A stretch of 24,590 nt of DNA, taken from the NCBI RefSeq assembly GCF_000159955.1, contig NZ_GG695987.1, positions 21,913 to 46,502 of the forward strand, read 5' to 3'. This DNA is from Paenibacillus sp. oral taxon 786 str. D14 (GTDB lineage: Bacteria > Bacillota > Bacilli > Paenibacillales > Paenibacillaceae). A program made the position numbers and the translations under genes. The notes under the pieces were generated by a model that saw only the letters and a program-made list of their open reading frames with translations, was not told the DNA's origin and made no database searches. Positions 7,424 through 14,120 of this stretch are shown here, piece by piece (within the stretch, counting starts at the first letter, position 1; each line of letters opens with the position of its first letter).

Positions 7424-7437
7424 TTGAAGCGGTTACA
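7424..7437. promoter_or_regulatory. cre-like site (catabolite repression)
   Basis: TTGAAGCGGTTACA matches the CcpA cre core TGNAARCGNWWWCA at every position except the second. It lies 31 bp before the sugar-binding protein ATG, so bound CcpA would block early transcription. This is a pattern match only. Confidence 0.45.
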
Positions 7438-7468
7438 CGAATAGCCGGGATAACTAGGGGGCTAAAGC

Positions 7469-8800
7469 ATGTCCAACCAGAAAACAGCATCTACCCTGTG
7501 GATTGCGCTTCTCCTGCTGCTGGGACTTTCCGGCTGCGTCGGCGACAAGGCGGCGGGGGGCGGCGGGGCGGATGACCAAGAAGCATCGGCGGCCAGCGAG
7601 AAGGTAACGATTCAATTTATGCATTTGTGGCCGGCAGGTGCCTCTCCGCAGCAAAATAGACTGGTGAACGAGATCATCGACCAATATCAATCCGAGCATC
7701 CGAATATCACAATTCAGCAAGAAGTGATGGAAAATGAGCAATACAAAAATAAATTAAAAATTTTGTCCGCGGCGAACGAGCTTCCTGACGTTGGCGTCAC
7801 CTGGGCTGCCGGCTTCATGGACCCCTACGTGAAGGGTGACCTGTTCGCCCCGCTTGACGATTTGCTGGAACGCGGCTTGAAGGACCAGTTCGTCCCGGGG
7901 GCGACCGATGCTTATGCGGTGCAGGGCAAAACGTACGGCTTGCCGATCGAACTGAACATCTCGCCGATTTATTATAATAAGGCGATTTTTGACAAATACG
8001 ATTTGGAAGTGCCGCAAACCTATGATCAGTTCCTGGACGTGATCCGCACGCTGAACAGCAAGGGGGTAACCCCGATCGCGCTGGGGAACCGGGACCGGTG
8101 GACGGGCTCGATCTGGTATATGTACCTGGCCGACCGGATCGGCGGACCGGAAACGATGAAGCAGGCGATCGACCGCTCCCGCAGCTTCGAGGACCCGGCG
8201 CTGATTCAGGCGGCGGCGGAAATCCAGAAGCTGGTGGATATGAACGCTTTTAATAAAGGCTTTAACGGCTTGTCCAATGAGGAAGGCAAAATGGTATTCA
8301 TGAAAGAACAAGCTGCCATGTTCCTGGCTGGGACCTGGGAGGTGCCTAACTTTACGAGTAACCCGGACGTGCCTCAGCAATTTAAAGACAATGTCGGGTT
8401 CTTCAAATTCCCAACCTTTACCGGCGGTAAAGGGGACATTAACAGCTGGGTAGGCGGACCGGGGGTCGGCTTGTTCGTTGCGGAGAACTCCAAAGTCAAA
8501 GACGAAGCGAAGAAGTTTGTGGAATATTTCATCAGCAAGTGGGGGGCCGAATCGGTCAGTACGGCCGGGGTGATTCCGGCAACCAAGGTGGATACGGCGG
8601 CTTCGGATTTGCCTCAGCTCTACATCGATTTGCTGGATGAGCTGAACAATGCCAGCAACCTGACCTTATTTGCCGACGTGCAAATGAAATGGAATGCGGC
8701 CCAGACGCACTTAAATATGATTCAAGCCTTGTTCGGTAAGGCGGTGACGCCGGAGCAATTCGTGAAGGAGCATGAAGCCGCGCTGCAGCAAGACGAATAA
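7469..8800 (+). CDS. Sugar ABC transporter substrate-binding lipoprotein (family 1), without permeases
   Basis: This 443-residue family 1 extracellular solute-binding protein has a hydrophobic signal ending in lipobox L-S-G-C (20-23), a low-complexity Gly/Ala/Asp linker, and a MalE/MsmE-type fold beginning VTIQFMHLWPAG. Downstream motifs include GKTYGLPIELNISPIYYNKAIFD (cut here into its parts GKTYGLP and YYNKAIFD) and MFLAGTWEVPN. SD AGGGGG lies 7 nt before the ATG. Such genes normally head an operon with two permeases, but here a terminator follows and the next gene is an unrelated leftward transporter. It must borrow permeases encoded elsewhere or act as a sensing partner for the YesM-like kinase. 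The ligand is unknown; a di- or oligosaccharide is typical for the family. Confidence 0.92.
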   Translation: MSNQKTASTLWIALLLLLGLSGCVGDKAAGGGGADDQEASAASEKVTIQFMHLWPAGASPQQNRLVNEIIDQYQSEHPNITIQQEVMENEQYKNKLKILSAANELPDVGVTWAAGFMDPYVKGDLFAPLDDLLERGLKDQFVPGATDAYAVQGKTYGLPIELNISPIYYNKAIFDKYDLEVPQTYDQFLDVIRTLNSKGVTPIALGNRDRWTGSIWYMYLADRIGGPETMKQAIDRSRSFEDPALIQAAAEIQKLVDMNAFNKGFNGLSNEEGKMVFMKEQAAMFLAGTWEVPNFTSNPDVPQQFKDNVGFFKFPTFTGGKGDINSWVGGPGVGLFVAENSKVKDEAKKFVEYFISKWGAESVSTAGVIPATKVDTAASDLPQLYIDLLDELNNASNLTLFADVQMKWNAAQTHLNMIQALFGKAVTPEQFVKEHEAALQQDE

Positions 8801-8818
8801 AGCATCCGAGCATAAAGC

Positions 8819-8858
8819 AAGAACCTTCCGCCCTAATGGCGCAAGGTTCTTTATTTTT
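8819..8858 (+). terminator. Terminator of the sugar-binding-protein gene
   Basis: A 9-bp stem (8819-8827 with 8843-8851) has a short inner GCC/GGC pairing and is followed by TTTATTTTT. It closes the lipoprotein gene only 18 bp past its stop and ends just short of the convergent transporter gene. Confidence 0.87.
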
Positions 8859-8863
8859 GGGGA

Positions 8864-9787
8864 CTATCCGACGTATTTGGATAAGGAAATCAGGGCAGTC
8901 ATCGTAATGATGTTCAGCAGCGTGGAGATCAGCACGGTTTGCGAGGCAAAATCCGGTTCGTTGTCGTACTCCTCCGCAAGGATGGTGCTGTTGACGCCGG
9001 TGGGCATGCCGGAAGCGATCAGCAGCGCTTGGGCTGGAATTCCTTTGAGGCCCAGCGCCCATACCAAAATGAACCCGATCACCGGGCCAATCAGCAGACG
9101 CAGCGCGACGCTGACGTAGACGTCAATCCGATCGAGCCGCAGCGGATATTTTACAATTTGTGCGCCAAGCGTTAGTAAGGCGATCGCCACCATCGAGTCG
9201 GCGATGTACCCAAGCGGCTTGGACACAAAGTAAGGGATTGGCCATTGAAGCAAATGCAGCGCCATCCCAAGCACCAAGGCGTAAGGGACGGGCATCTTAA
9301 GAAACCCGATCAACGCGGCCTTCAGCGTGCCGCCGGACTTGGCCCGTTGCACGGACATCACGCCATAGGTGAACGTGACCAGGCTCTGGAACGTCATCAC
9401 CAGCGCTTGAACGGAAGCAGCCAATGGATCGCCTTTAAAGGCCAACTGATTAATCGGCAGCCCGTAATTGCCGGAGTTGTCGAGGATCAGACTGTTAGTG
9501 AAGGCGGCCCGCATGCCGGGTCCAAACTTCAGAGGCCAGCTGACAAGCCGGCTGACCCCATAGAGCAGCAGGACGTACAAAATATAAAACCCCGTAACGC
9601 TTCCCAGAAGATCCGCGGACATCTCCGATTCGTACATGCTGACGAAGACGACGGCAGGCGTCACGAAGTAGAAGTTGATTTTGGCCAGCGTATACAAATC
9701 AAGCTTAAAGGCTCGCTGCATCAAGGCGCCTAATCCGATGAGGATAAAAATGGGCAAAACGACATCCAATACAATATCGCCGATCAT
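8864..9787 (-). CDS. AEC (auxin efflux carrier) family transporter
   Basis: This 307-residue membrane protein has about ten hydrophobic helices in two five-helix halves. It carries the family signatures NSLILDNSGNYGLPI in the first half and ASGMPTGVNSTILAEEYD in the second, the unwound helix regions of this fold. Bacterial AEC members export or exchange organic acids or related small solutes; the substrate here is not predictable. The ATG at 9785-9787 has only a poor SD (GAAAGAAGTG, about 11 nt upstream), suggesting modest translation. It is transcribed alone. An extended -10 lies at 9875-9883, and a pair of direct repeats lies in the leader. Confidence 0.9.
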   Translation of the reverse strand: MIGDIVLDVVLPIFILIGLGALMQRAFKLDLYTLAKINFYFVTPAVVFVSMYESEMSADLLGSVTGFYILYVLLLYGVSRLVSWPLKFGPGMRAAFTNSLILDNSGNYGLPINQLAFKGDPLAASVQALVMTFQSLVTFTYGVMSVQRAKSGGTLKAALIGFLKMPVPYALVLGMALHLLQWPIPYFVSKPLGYIADSMVAIALLTLGAQIVKYPLRLDRIDVYVSVALRLLIGPVIGFILVWALGLKGIPAQALLIASGMPTGVNSTILAEEYDNEPDFASQTVLISTLLNIITMTALISLSKYVG

Positions 9788-9812
9788 CTCTTGCTGTTCA
9801 CTTCTTTCTTAT

Positions 9813-9845
9813 GCGCTAATATGGAATTAGACGCTTATATGGAAT
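9813..9845. repeat. Pair of 15-bp direct repeats in the AEC-gene leader
   Basis: GCGCTAATATGGAAT (9813-9827) and ACGCTTATATGGAAT (9831-9845) are 18 bp apart, nearly two helical turns. They lie between the candidate promoter and the AEC start codon. The arrangement would suit a repressor binding as a dimer of dimers. Confidence 0.5.
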
Positions 9846-9874
9846 CGAATACCGTTTAATGGCAGTCGCTAGTT

Positions 9875-9883
9875 ATTATATCA
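9875..9883 (-). promoter_or_regulatory. Extended -10 promoter of the AEC gene
   Basis: The minus strand reads TGATATAAT, a perfect -10 with the TG extension. No good -35 is seen, as is usual for extended -10 promoters. The leader would be about 80 nt. Confidence 0.5.
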
Positions 9884-9961
9884 CGCCTGCCGCTGCGTAG
9901 AAGATGCAAATTGATCTACTGCTGCTGAATTGCGTGAGAACGTGAAAAGGAGTAAACGCCT

Positions 9962-10438
9962 ATGATGACCCTCTCCAGACAGTCCCATCCCGTCCTTCGC
10001 GACGTGGAACGATTGGTTCAGTTGGAGACGGAGCTGACGAAGTTTAATAACGAACGCTCGCTGATCGAGCAGTCGCGCGGCGGGGACGGTTCTGCGTTGG
10101 ACGAGGGAATGGTGAAGCGGAAGATCCGGTACTACTACCGGGACGATTTTCAAAATTTCGTCGCTTATCTTGGCGGGGAGCCTGCAGGAATGGGTTCTTT
10201 ATTTATGCGCGGCGATACCGGGTATTTGGCCAACGATTTTACGTTCCCAGCGTACCGGAAGCGCGGCATCCAAACGGCGCTGATCCGGCACCGGCTGCAA
10301 ACGGCAAGGGAGCTCGGACTGAAGCGGGTTTACACCGATGTGGAGTTTGCATCGGCCAGCCATGCGAACATGCTGAAATGCGGTTTTGAGCTGGTGTATG
10401 TCAATACGTTTTGGATGAAAACGGCGCTGCCGCGATAA
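9962..10438 (+). CDS. GNAT-family N-acetyltransferase
   Basis: This 158-residue cytoplasmic protein probably acetylates an amine using acetyl-CoA. The acetyl-CoA pyrophosphate-binding loop is seen as YRKRGIQTALI near residue 100, preceded by the central strand TGYLANDFTFPA and followed by RVYTDVEF and a conserved Asn-x-x-x-x-x-GF turn (ANMLKCGFELVY). SD AAAGGAG (9946-9952) sets the first ATG of an ATG-ATG pair. The N-terminal part before residue 60 lacks a clear acceptor-binding signature, and the protein may be the C-terminal half of a double-GNAT type; the substrate is unknown. It is convergent with the YjjB-like gene, with only 15 bp between stops. Confidence 0.88.
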   Translation: MMTLSRQSHPVLRDVERLVQLETELTKFNNERSLIEQSRGGDGSALDEGMVKRKIRYYYRDDFQNFVAYLGGEPAGMGSLFMRGDTGYLANDFTFPAYRKRGIQTALIRHRLQTARELGLKRVYTDVEFASASHANMLKCGFELVYVNTFWMKTALPR

Positions 10439-10453
10439 GCGGTTAGCGCTTGT

Positions 10454-10912
10454 TTATGGTTTGGCTGTTCGCTTGCGAAGCCGCTGCGGGATCCGCCGGA
10501 TCAAGAGCTGGCCGAGCACCTCGGACAAGACGAGCCCCATCGCGATCGAACCGGATAGGAGGAAGGCTTTAGCGGCAAGCTCCACAGCCAAATTGTATTC
10601 GTTCTCCACGAACCGCCGCATCGCGTCATACGCCAGCCCGCCCGGAACCAACGGGATAATCCCGGCCACGCTGAATATAATGACAGGCTTCTTGTAAACG
10701 CGGGCAAACAGCTGGCTAAGGACGCCAACCAAGAACGTAGCCGCAACGGTCGAAAATACACTCTCCATCCTTGGCTCCAGCAGGATGTAGACGAGCCAGC
10801 CAAGCATGCCGGACAGGCCGCATTGGAGCAGGGTTCGTTTAGGAGCGTTAAAGAGGATGCCAAAAGCCCCTGAAGCAATAAAACTAATAAGCAGATGAAC
10901 GAGTATATACAT
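10454..10912 (-). CDS. Threonine/serine exporter subunit, YjjB-like (ThrE C-terminal half)
   Basis: This 152-residue membrane protein has four to five hydrophobic helices and the conserved loop GIIPLVPGGLAYDAMRRF, typical of the YjjB/DUF3815 half of ThrE-type exporters. Full-length ThrE proteins carry the YjjP and YjjB halves in one chain; here they are two genes, YjjP-like first. The likely role is export of threonine, serine or a small acid such as succinate. The SD AAAGGGG lies 12 nt before the ATG, longer than usual, so coupling to the upstream gene (28 bp away) may help translation. Confidence 0.9.
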   Translation of the reverse strand: MYILVHLLISFIASGAFGILFNAPKRTLLQCGLSGMLGWLVYILLEPRMESVFSTVAATFLVGVLSQLFARVYKKPVIIFSVAGIIPLVPGGLAYDAMRRFVENEYNLAVELAAKAFLLSGSIAMGLVLSEVLGQLLIRRIPQRLRKRTAKP

Positions 10913-10940
10913 CGGACGTTAGGTCCCCTTTACATGCGAA

Positions 10941-11699
10941 TTAAATTAAAGTAAATACGACGGCGATCCCGGATCCGATGGCAAAGGCGGTGAGAAAGGC
11001 CTCCGCTCCGCGGGACAACCCGGATACGAGATGTCCGGCCATCAGGTCCCGGACCGCATTGGTAATGAGCAGTCCCGGCACGAGCGGCATCACCGAACCG
11101 ATAATGATCTTATCCAAGTCCCGGCCTAGCGATAATTGCACAAAACCCGTGGCCAACAGGCCGATGATCAGTGCCGCGGTAAACTCGGCGAAAAATTTCA
11201 CCTTCACCAGCCGATGGAACAGCAGATACGCGGCAAACCCCACACCGCCGCACAATATGCCCGGCAGGAAATCTTCCGCCTGGCCGCGGAACATTAAGGT
11301 GAAGCAGCCGCTGGACAAGGCTGCAGCCGCCATTTGCACCGGCATCGGATAGGCGTGCTTCTCCGACTCGATCTCGCGCAGCAAGGCATGCGCTTCTGCT
11401 ACCGTGACATCCCCGCTATGCAGCTTCCGGGAGATGTCGTTCACCGCGGACACCTTCTGCAGATCGGTTGTCCGCTCCACGATGCGGATCAGCTTGGCGG
11501 ATTCCGCTTCTCCGGATTGAAAGACGATCCCCGTCGGCGTCACATAACTATGCGAGCCCGAGAGTCCCAGCGCATTGGCCATCCGGGTCATCGTATCCTC
11601 CACGCGGTATGTTTCTGCTCCGCTTTGAAGCATGATTTTTCCCGCCAATAGACACACCTGTACAGGCTCCTGTCCTTGGACTGCAGCCATGTCGTTCAT
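10941..11699 (-). CDS. Threonine/serine exporter subunit, YjjP-like (ThrE N-terminal half)
   Basis: This 252-residue protein is the partner of the YjjB-like gene. A soluble N-terminal part holds the family signature (LAGKIMLQSGAETYRVEDTM, then GSHSYVTPTGIVFQ), and five hydrophobic helices follow, with the loop VMPLVPGLLITNAVRDLMAG. I place the start at the ATG at 11697-11699, because SD AAAGGGTGA sits 6-7 nt before it. The longer GTG start at 11708 would lie inside that SD. An extended -10 promoter is about 30 bp upstream. With the next gene it forms a two-gene operon for one exporter. Confidence 0.9.
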   Translation of the reverse strand: MNDMAAVQGQEPVQVCLLAGKIMLQSGAETYRVEDTMTRMANALGLSGSHSYVTPTGIVFQSGEAESAKLIRIVERTTDLQKVSAVNDISRKLHSGDVTVAEAHALLREIESEKHAYPMPVQMAAAALSSGCFTLMFRGQAEDFLPGILCGGVGFAAYLLFHRLVKVKFFAEFTAALIIGLLATGFVQLSLGRDLDKIIIGSVMPLVPGLLITNAVRDLMAGHLVSGLSRGAEAFLTAFAIGSGIAVVFTLI

Positions 11700-11728
11700 C
11701 ACCGTCACCCTTTCAACAATCTGACGCC

Positions 11729-11757
11729 ATTATATCATGACCAGGAGAGCAGAAAAA
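11729..11757 (-). promoter_or_regulatory. Promoter of the YjjP/YjjB-like exporter operon
   Basis: On the minus strand, TGATATAAT (11729-11737) is an extended consensus -10, with a weak TTTTTC (11752-11757) in the -35 position. Transcription would start near 11722, giving a leader of about 23 nt that contains the SD. Confidence 0.6.
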
Positions 11758-11760
11758 CGG

Positions 11761-11791
11761 ATTCGACAAAACATGTCTAAATGTGTCGAAT
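11761..11791. repeat. 8-bp inverted repeat ATTCGACA-N15-TGTCGAAT
   Basis: ATTCGACA (11761-11768) and TGTCGAAT (11784-11791) are perfect inverted copies, with a plus-strand TATAAT (11791-11796) beginning at the last base. The site lies between the exporter promoter and the truncated GGDEF gene. It may be a regulator site for either; the family is unknown. Confidence 0.4.
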
Positions 11792-11860
11792 ATAATCGAA
11801 AATTAGTAAAAATATCTTATTTTTGTCGCATTTATATGTTATGCTAGCACTACTTACATA

Positions 11861-12217
11861 ATGCTTTATCCATCTGAGAGGAACATTTGGGCAGGTGATG
11901 CTGTGCTGCTGCAAATCGCTGATGTGATGCGGGAGACGTTCTCGCCGCGGGATCATATTGCCCGCAAGGGCGGCGAGGAATTTGTGATTTTGGTCGATCG
12001 TTGCGATGCCGAGCAAATTAAAGTGATCGCCGAACGGTTGCGCCGCAATGTGGAGAACCATCGTTTTATTTTACCGGATGGAGGGGAATTAAAGCTAACG
12101 ATCTCGGGAGGGAGTGCGACCTACCCGAATGTTGATGAGGTGGAGTTGTTCGTCAAGGCGGATCAGGCACTTTATCAAGCGAAGGAGGATGGACGAAACC
12201 GGGTGTACGTGACCTAG
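11861..12217 (+). pseudogene. Truncated diguanylate cyclase (GGDEF domain, N-terminus missing)
   Basis: The frame encodes the C-terminal two thirds of a GGDEF domain: GDAVLLQIADVMRE, the active-site loop ARKGGEEFVILVD, then the helix AERLRRNVE and the end ADQALYQAKEDGRNRVYV. The first part of the domain (D-x-D-x-FK-x-x-N-D) and any sensor region are absent, and the residues before GDAV do not resemble them. No SD precedes the ATG at 11861. A normally conserved S-I-G-V strand reads S-G-G-S. It most likely makes no active c-di-GMP synthase and is a deletion remnant, although a short expressed protein cannot be excluded. Confidence 0.75.
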
Positions 12218-12285
12218 ATCTCGCGCTAAGAATTACCTGTTCAAGACGGATTCCAATGACTATTGAAGCGATTTTAGGAGGCATA

Positions 12286-12564
12286 TCATCGTGAGTCGAC
12301 AGATTTCATTATCCATTCGTCAAAATCGAGAGCGGCAGGGTCGATGGGACTGTCCTTCTGGATCGCGTCCGCATCGGGCACATCGGGAAGCGGATCATCC
12401 TCGCTGACGAACACATCGTTAGGTTCACTGATGCCTTGGACAATTCGCGTATCATGCGGGAGCAGGTCATCGCCGGGAATATCATTCTCCGGGCGATACT
12501 CCTTGAGCAGCTTGTACTGCTCATATTCGAAGTCCGCGGAGTTTTTGTTGATATTGGGGTCCAC
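12286..12564 (-). CDS. Small acidic hypothetical protein
   Basis: This 92-residue protein starts at GTG (12562-12564) and is preceded, 12 nt away, by a weak AAAGGCG. I do not recognise it. The sequence is rich in Asp, Glu and Pro, has no Cys and no hydrophobic segment, and ends with DFDEWIMKSVDSR. It looks like a soluble, partly disordered protein. The composition is protein-like and unlike the Arg/Ser-rich shadow frames nearby, which is the main reason to accept it. It stands alone, flanked by a dead GGDEF gene and an NHL-repeat relic, so it could itself be a survivor of a decayed region. Confidence 0.5.
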   Translation of the reverse strand: MDPNINKNSADFEYEQYKLLKEYRPENDIPGDDLLPHDTRIVQGISEPNDVFVSEDDPLPDVPDADAIQKDSPIDPAALDFDEWIMKSVDSR

Positions 12565-12650
12565 GTCAGATCAGCGCCTTTCTTTTTTAAATTGCGATTC
12601 CCCCAAAAGTTTACCCCAAAATAAAGAGTATTACTTTGAGGAAGATTTTA

Positions 12651-12790
12651 CCGAAAGAACCGATCGGCGGCTTCCTTGACGGTCCTCAGGAGGAATCTGC
12701 GTTCCAGATGCCTACCGGACTGGAGGCGGACGCTTCCGGAAATATTCTATGTCGGGCCATCATGCCATAGGCATCACCGTAAAACGAAAC
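12651..12790 (+). pseudogene. Relic of an NHL-repeat protein
   Basis: One plus-strand frame reads PIGGFLDGPQEESAFQMPTG and continues LEADASGNI, close to the NHL-repeat pattern G-x-x-DG-x-x-x-A-x-F-x-x-P-x-G-[IL]-x-x-D-x-x-G-N-I. After a one-base shift, the sequence continues FYVGPSCHRHHRK, which resembles the Y-V-A-D-x-x-N-H-R-I-R-K end of the same repeat. Start, SD and all other repeats are missing. A terminator follows directly, as expected for the 3' end of a former gene. Confidence 0.5.
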
Positions 12791-12792
12791 CC

Positions 12793-12833
12793 AATCGCAA
12801 GGTTCAGGAAATTCCCGGGCCTTGCGATTTTTT
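12793..12833 (+). terminator. Terminator after the NHL relic, before the LacI gene
   Basis: A perfect 10-bp stem AATCGCAAGG/CCTTGCGATT (12793-12802 with 12820-12829) has a 17-nt loop and six T's. It insulates the LacI promoter from upstream transcription. Confidence 0.85.
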
Positions 12834-12869
12834 CCTGACCGAAGGATTCATGCGCTTGACATAGACTGG

Positions 12870-12898
12870 TTGACTTCCGACCAAGCTGCGGCTACAAT
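12870..12898 (+). promoter_or_regulatory. Promoter of the LacI-family regulator gene
   Basis: TTGACT (12870-12875) and TACAAT (12893-12898) are 17 bp apart, each one base from consensus. Transcription would begin near 12905. A partial operator overlaps the first bases. Confidence 0.75.
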
Positions 12899-12905
12899 GG
12901 CCTGT

Positions 12906-12919
12906 GAATCCCGGTTTCG
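12906..12919 (+). promoter_or_regulatory. Partial operator at the LacI gene start site
   Basis: GAATCCCGGTTTCG shares 10 of 14 positions with the perfect palindrome at 13991-14004, with the right half (CCGGTTTCG) identical. Its place at the predicted transcription start suggests weak autoregulation. Confidence 0.45.
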
Positions 12920-12954
12920 AGCTGGCTTGGATCCGGGCAGAGGAGATGAGAAAT

Positions 12955-13959
12955 GTGATAACCATTTATGATATCGCACAAAGGACCGGTTTTTCGCCTA
13001 CGACCGTATCCAAGGTGTTTAACGGATATTCCGACGTCAGTGAGAAGACGCGCCGCAAAATTCTGGACGCTGCGGATGAGCTCGGCTATGTGCCCAATGC
13101 TCACGCCCGTTCGCTGACCACCAAACGCTCTTGGACGATTGGCGTGCTGTTTATTGAGCCTTCCGGCGCGGGCATCCTGCATCCGTTTTTTGGCGGTGTG
13201 ATCGAAGGCTTCAAGCGGGTGGCTACCTCCAAGGGTTATGATCTGATGTTTCTTTCCAAGGATATCGGCGGCAAGAAAAGCAGCTATCTGGAGCACTGTA
13301 AAATCCGCGGTATCGACGGCGTGGTCGTGGTGTTGCCGGATGCAACCGATCCGTATTTTCAGGAGCTGTTGGAGTCCGACATTCCTTGCGTGCTGTTGGA
13401 TCAGGAATCTTCCGACAAGAGTACGGTGTATTCGGACAATATGGAAGGCGCCCGGCAGGCCGTGGCTTATTTGCATTCCTTGGGCCACCGGAAAATCGCG
13501 CATATCGGCGGTGGTCCAACCTTCGCTGGCGAGCAGCGGTTAAACGGGTTTCGGCAAGCGATGCAAGAGCTTGGGCTGACGATCCATCCCCAGCATATCG
13601 TACAAGGAAGCTACGATTATACCGTAGAGAGCGGCAGCAAAGCGATGGAGGAGCTGTTGCAGGCGGACGAACGGCCTACCGCCGTGTTTGCAGCCGGCGA
13701 CAATTTGGCGGTTGGGGCCATGATGGCGATGAAGCGGCATGGCTTGCGCGTGCCTGAAGACATTTCGCTGGTAGGCTTCGACGACATCGAAATGGCGAAA
13801 TATTTAACACCTGCGTTAACGACGGTACGACAAAACACAGATGTACTTGGCAGCAGGGCAGCCGACATGTTAATCTATTCGATAGAAGGCGGGGAAGACG
13901 TGCAACAAGGTGTAATCCCGGTGGAGCTGATTATTCGCGATTCTTGCCGATCGCTGTAG
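12955..13959 (+). CDS. LacI-family transcriptional regulator of the sugar locus
   Basis: This 334-residue protein has an N-terminal LacI helix-turn-helix and hinge (TIYDIAQRTGFSPTTVSKVF, then ARSLTTKRSWTIGVL) and a periplasmic-binding-protein-like sensor domain ending in ISLVGFDDIEMAKYLTPALTTV. I choose GTG 12955 because AGGAGA (12941-12946) lies 8 nt upstream and the sequence then begins like other LacI proteins. The open frame extends up to 12904, but that is at or before the transcription start. It is encoded just upstream of a GH30 enzyme and a glycoside phosphorylase, with two palindromic operator candidates between, so it very likely represses them until a beta-glucoside or sugar phosphate binds. 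Confidence 0.92.
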   Translation: MITIYDIAQRTGFSPTTVSKVFNGYSDVSEKTRRKILDAADELGYVPNAHARSLTTKRSWTIGVLFIEPSGAGILHPFFGGVIEGFKRVATSKGYDLMFLSKDIGGKKSSYLEHCKIRGIDGVVVVLPDATDPYFQELLESDIPCVLLDQESSDKSTVYSDNMEGARQAVAYLHSLGHRKIAHIGGGPTFAGEQRLNGFRQAMQELGLTIHPQHIVQGSYDYTVESGSKAMEELLQADERPTAVFAAGDNLAVGAMMAMKRHGLRVPEDISLVGFDDIEMAKYLTPALTTVRQNTDVLGSRAADMLIYSIEGGEDVQQGVIPVELIIRDSCRSL

Positions 13960-13990
13960 ACAGCTTGGCCTCTATTTTTTTACAAGAGAT

Positions 13991-14004
13991 CGAAACCGGT
14001 TTCG
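13991..14004. promoter_or_regulatory. Palindromic operator 1 upstream of GH30
   Basis: CGAAACCGGTTTCG is a perfect 14-bp palindrome with a central CpG, the usual form of LacI-family operators. It also resembles a CcpA cre (TGAAACCGGTTTCA) with both outer T/A bases changed, so dual control is possible. Confidence 0.7.
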
Positions 14005-14069
14005 TCCCGCGTATTTCTTCAATTTGTTGAAGATTGGGTGCGTTTTGCCGGCGCTGCTCTTGTATGTTT

Positions 14070-14083
14070 TGTAATCGATTACA
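14070..14083. promoter_or_regulatory. Palindromic operator 2 upstream of GH30
   Basis: TGTAATCGATTACA is a perfect 14-bp palindrome with a central CpG, 38 bp before the GH30 start codon. It differs in its arms from operator 1 and lies 79 bp from it centre to centre. It may serve the same LacI protein or a second regulator. Confidence 0.7.
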
Positions 14084-14120
14084 GAAACACCAATTTCGGA
14101 AACCAAGGAGAGGATTAACG

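Noticed and set aside
10437..10451. Hairpin AAGCG-GTTAG-CGCTT between convergent GNAT and YjjB-like genes
   Set aside because: Five base pairs, overlapping the stop codon, no T-tract; too weak to call a terminator.
11777..12061. Minus-strand frame of 94 codons opposite the GGDEF remnant
   Set aside because: The plus strand carries a recognisable GGDEF domain; the minus frame has no motif or SD.
14034..14120. GH30 start at ATG 14034
   Set aside because: It lies upstream of operator 2 with no SD; ATG 14121 has a strong SD and a typical N-terminus.
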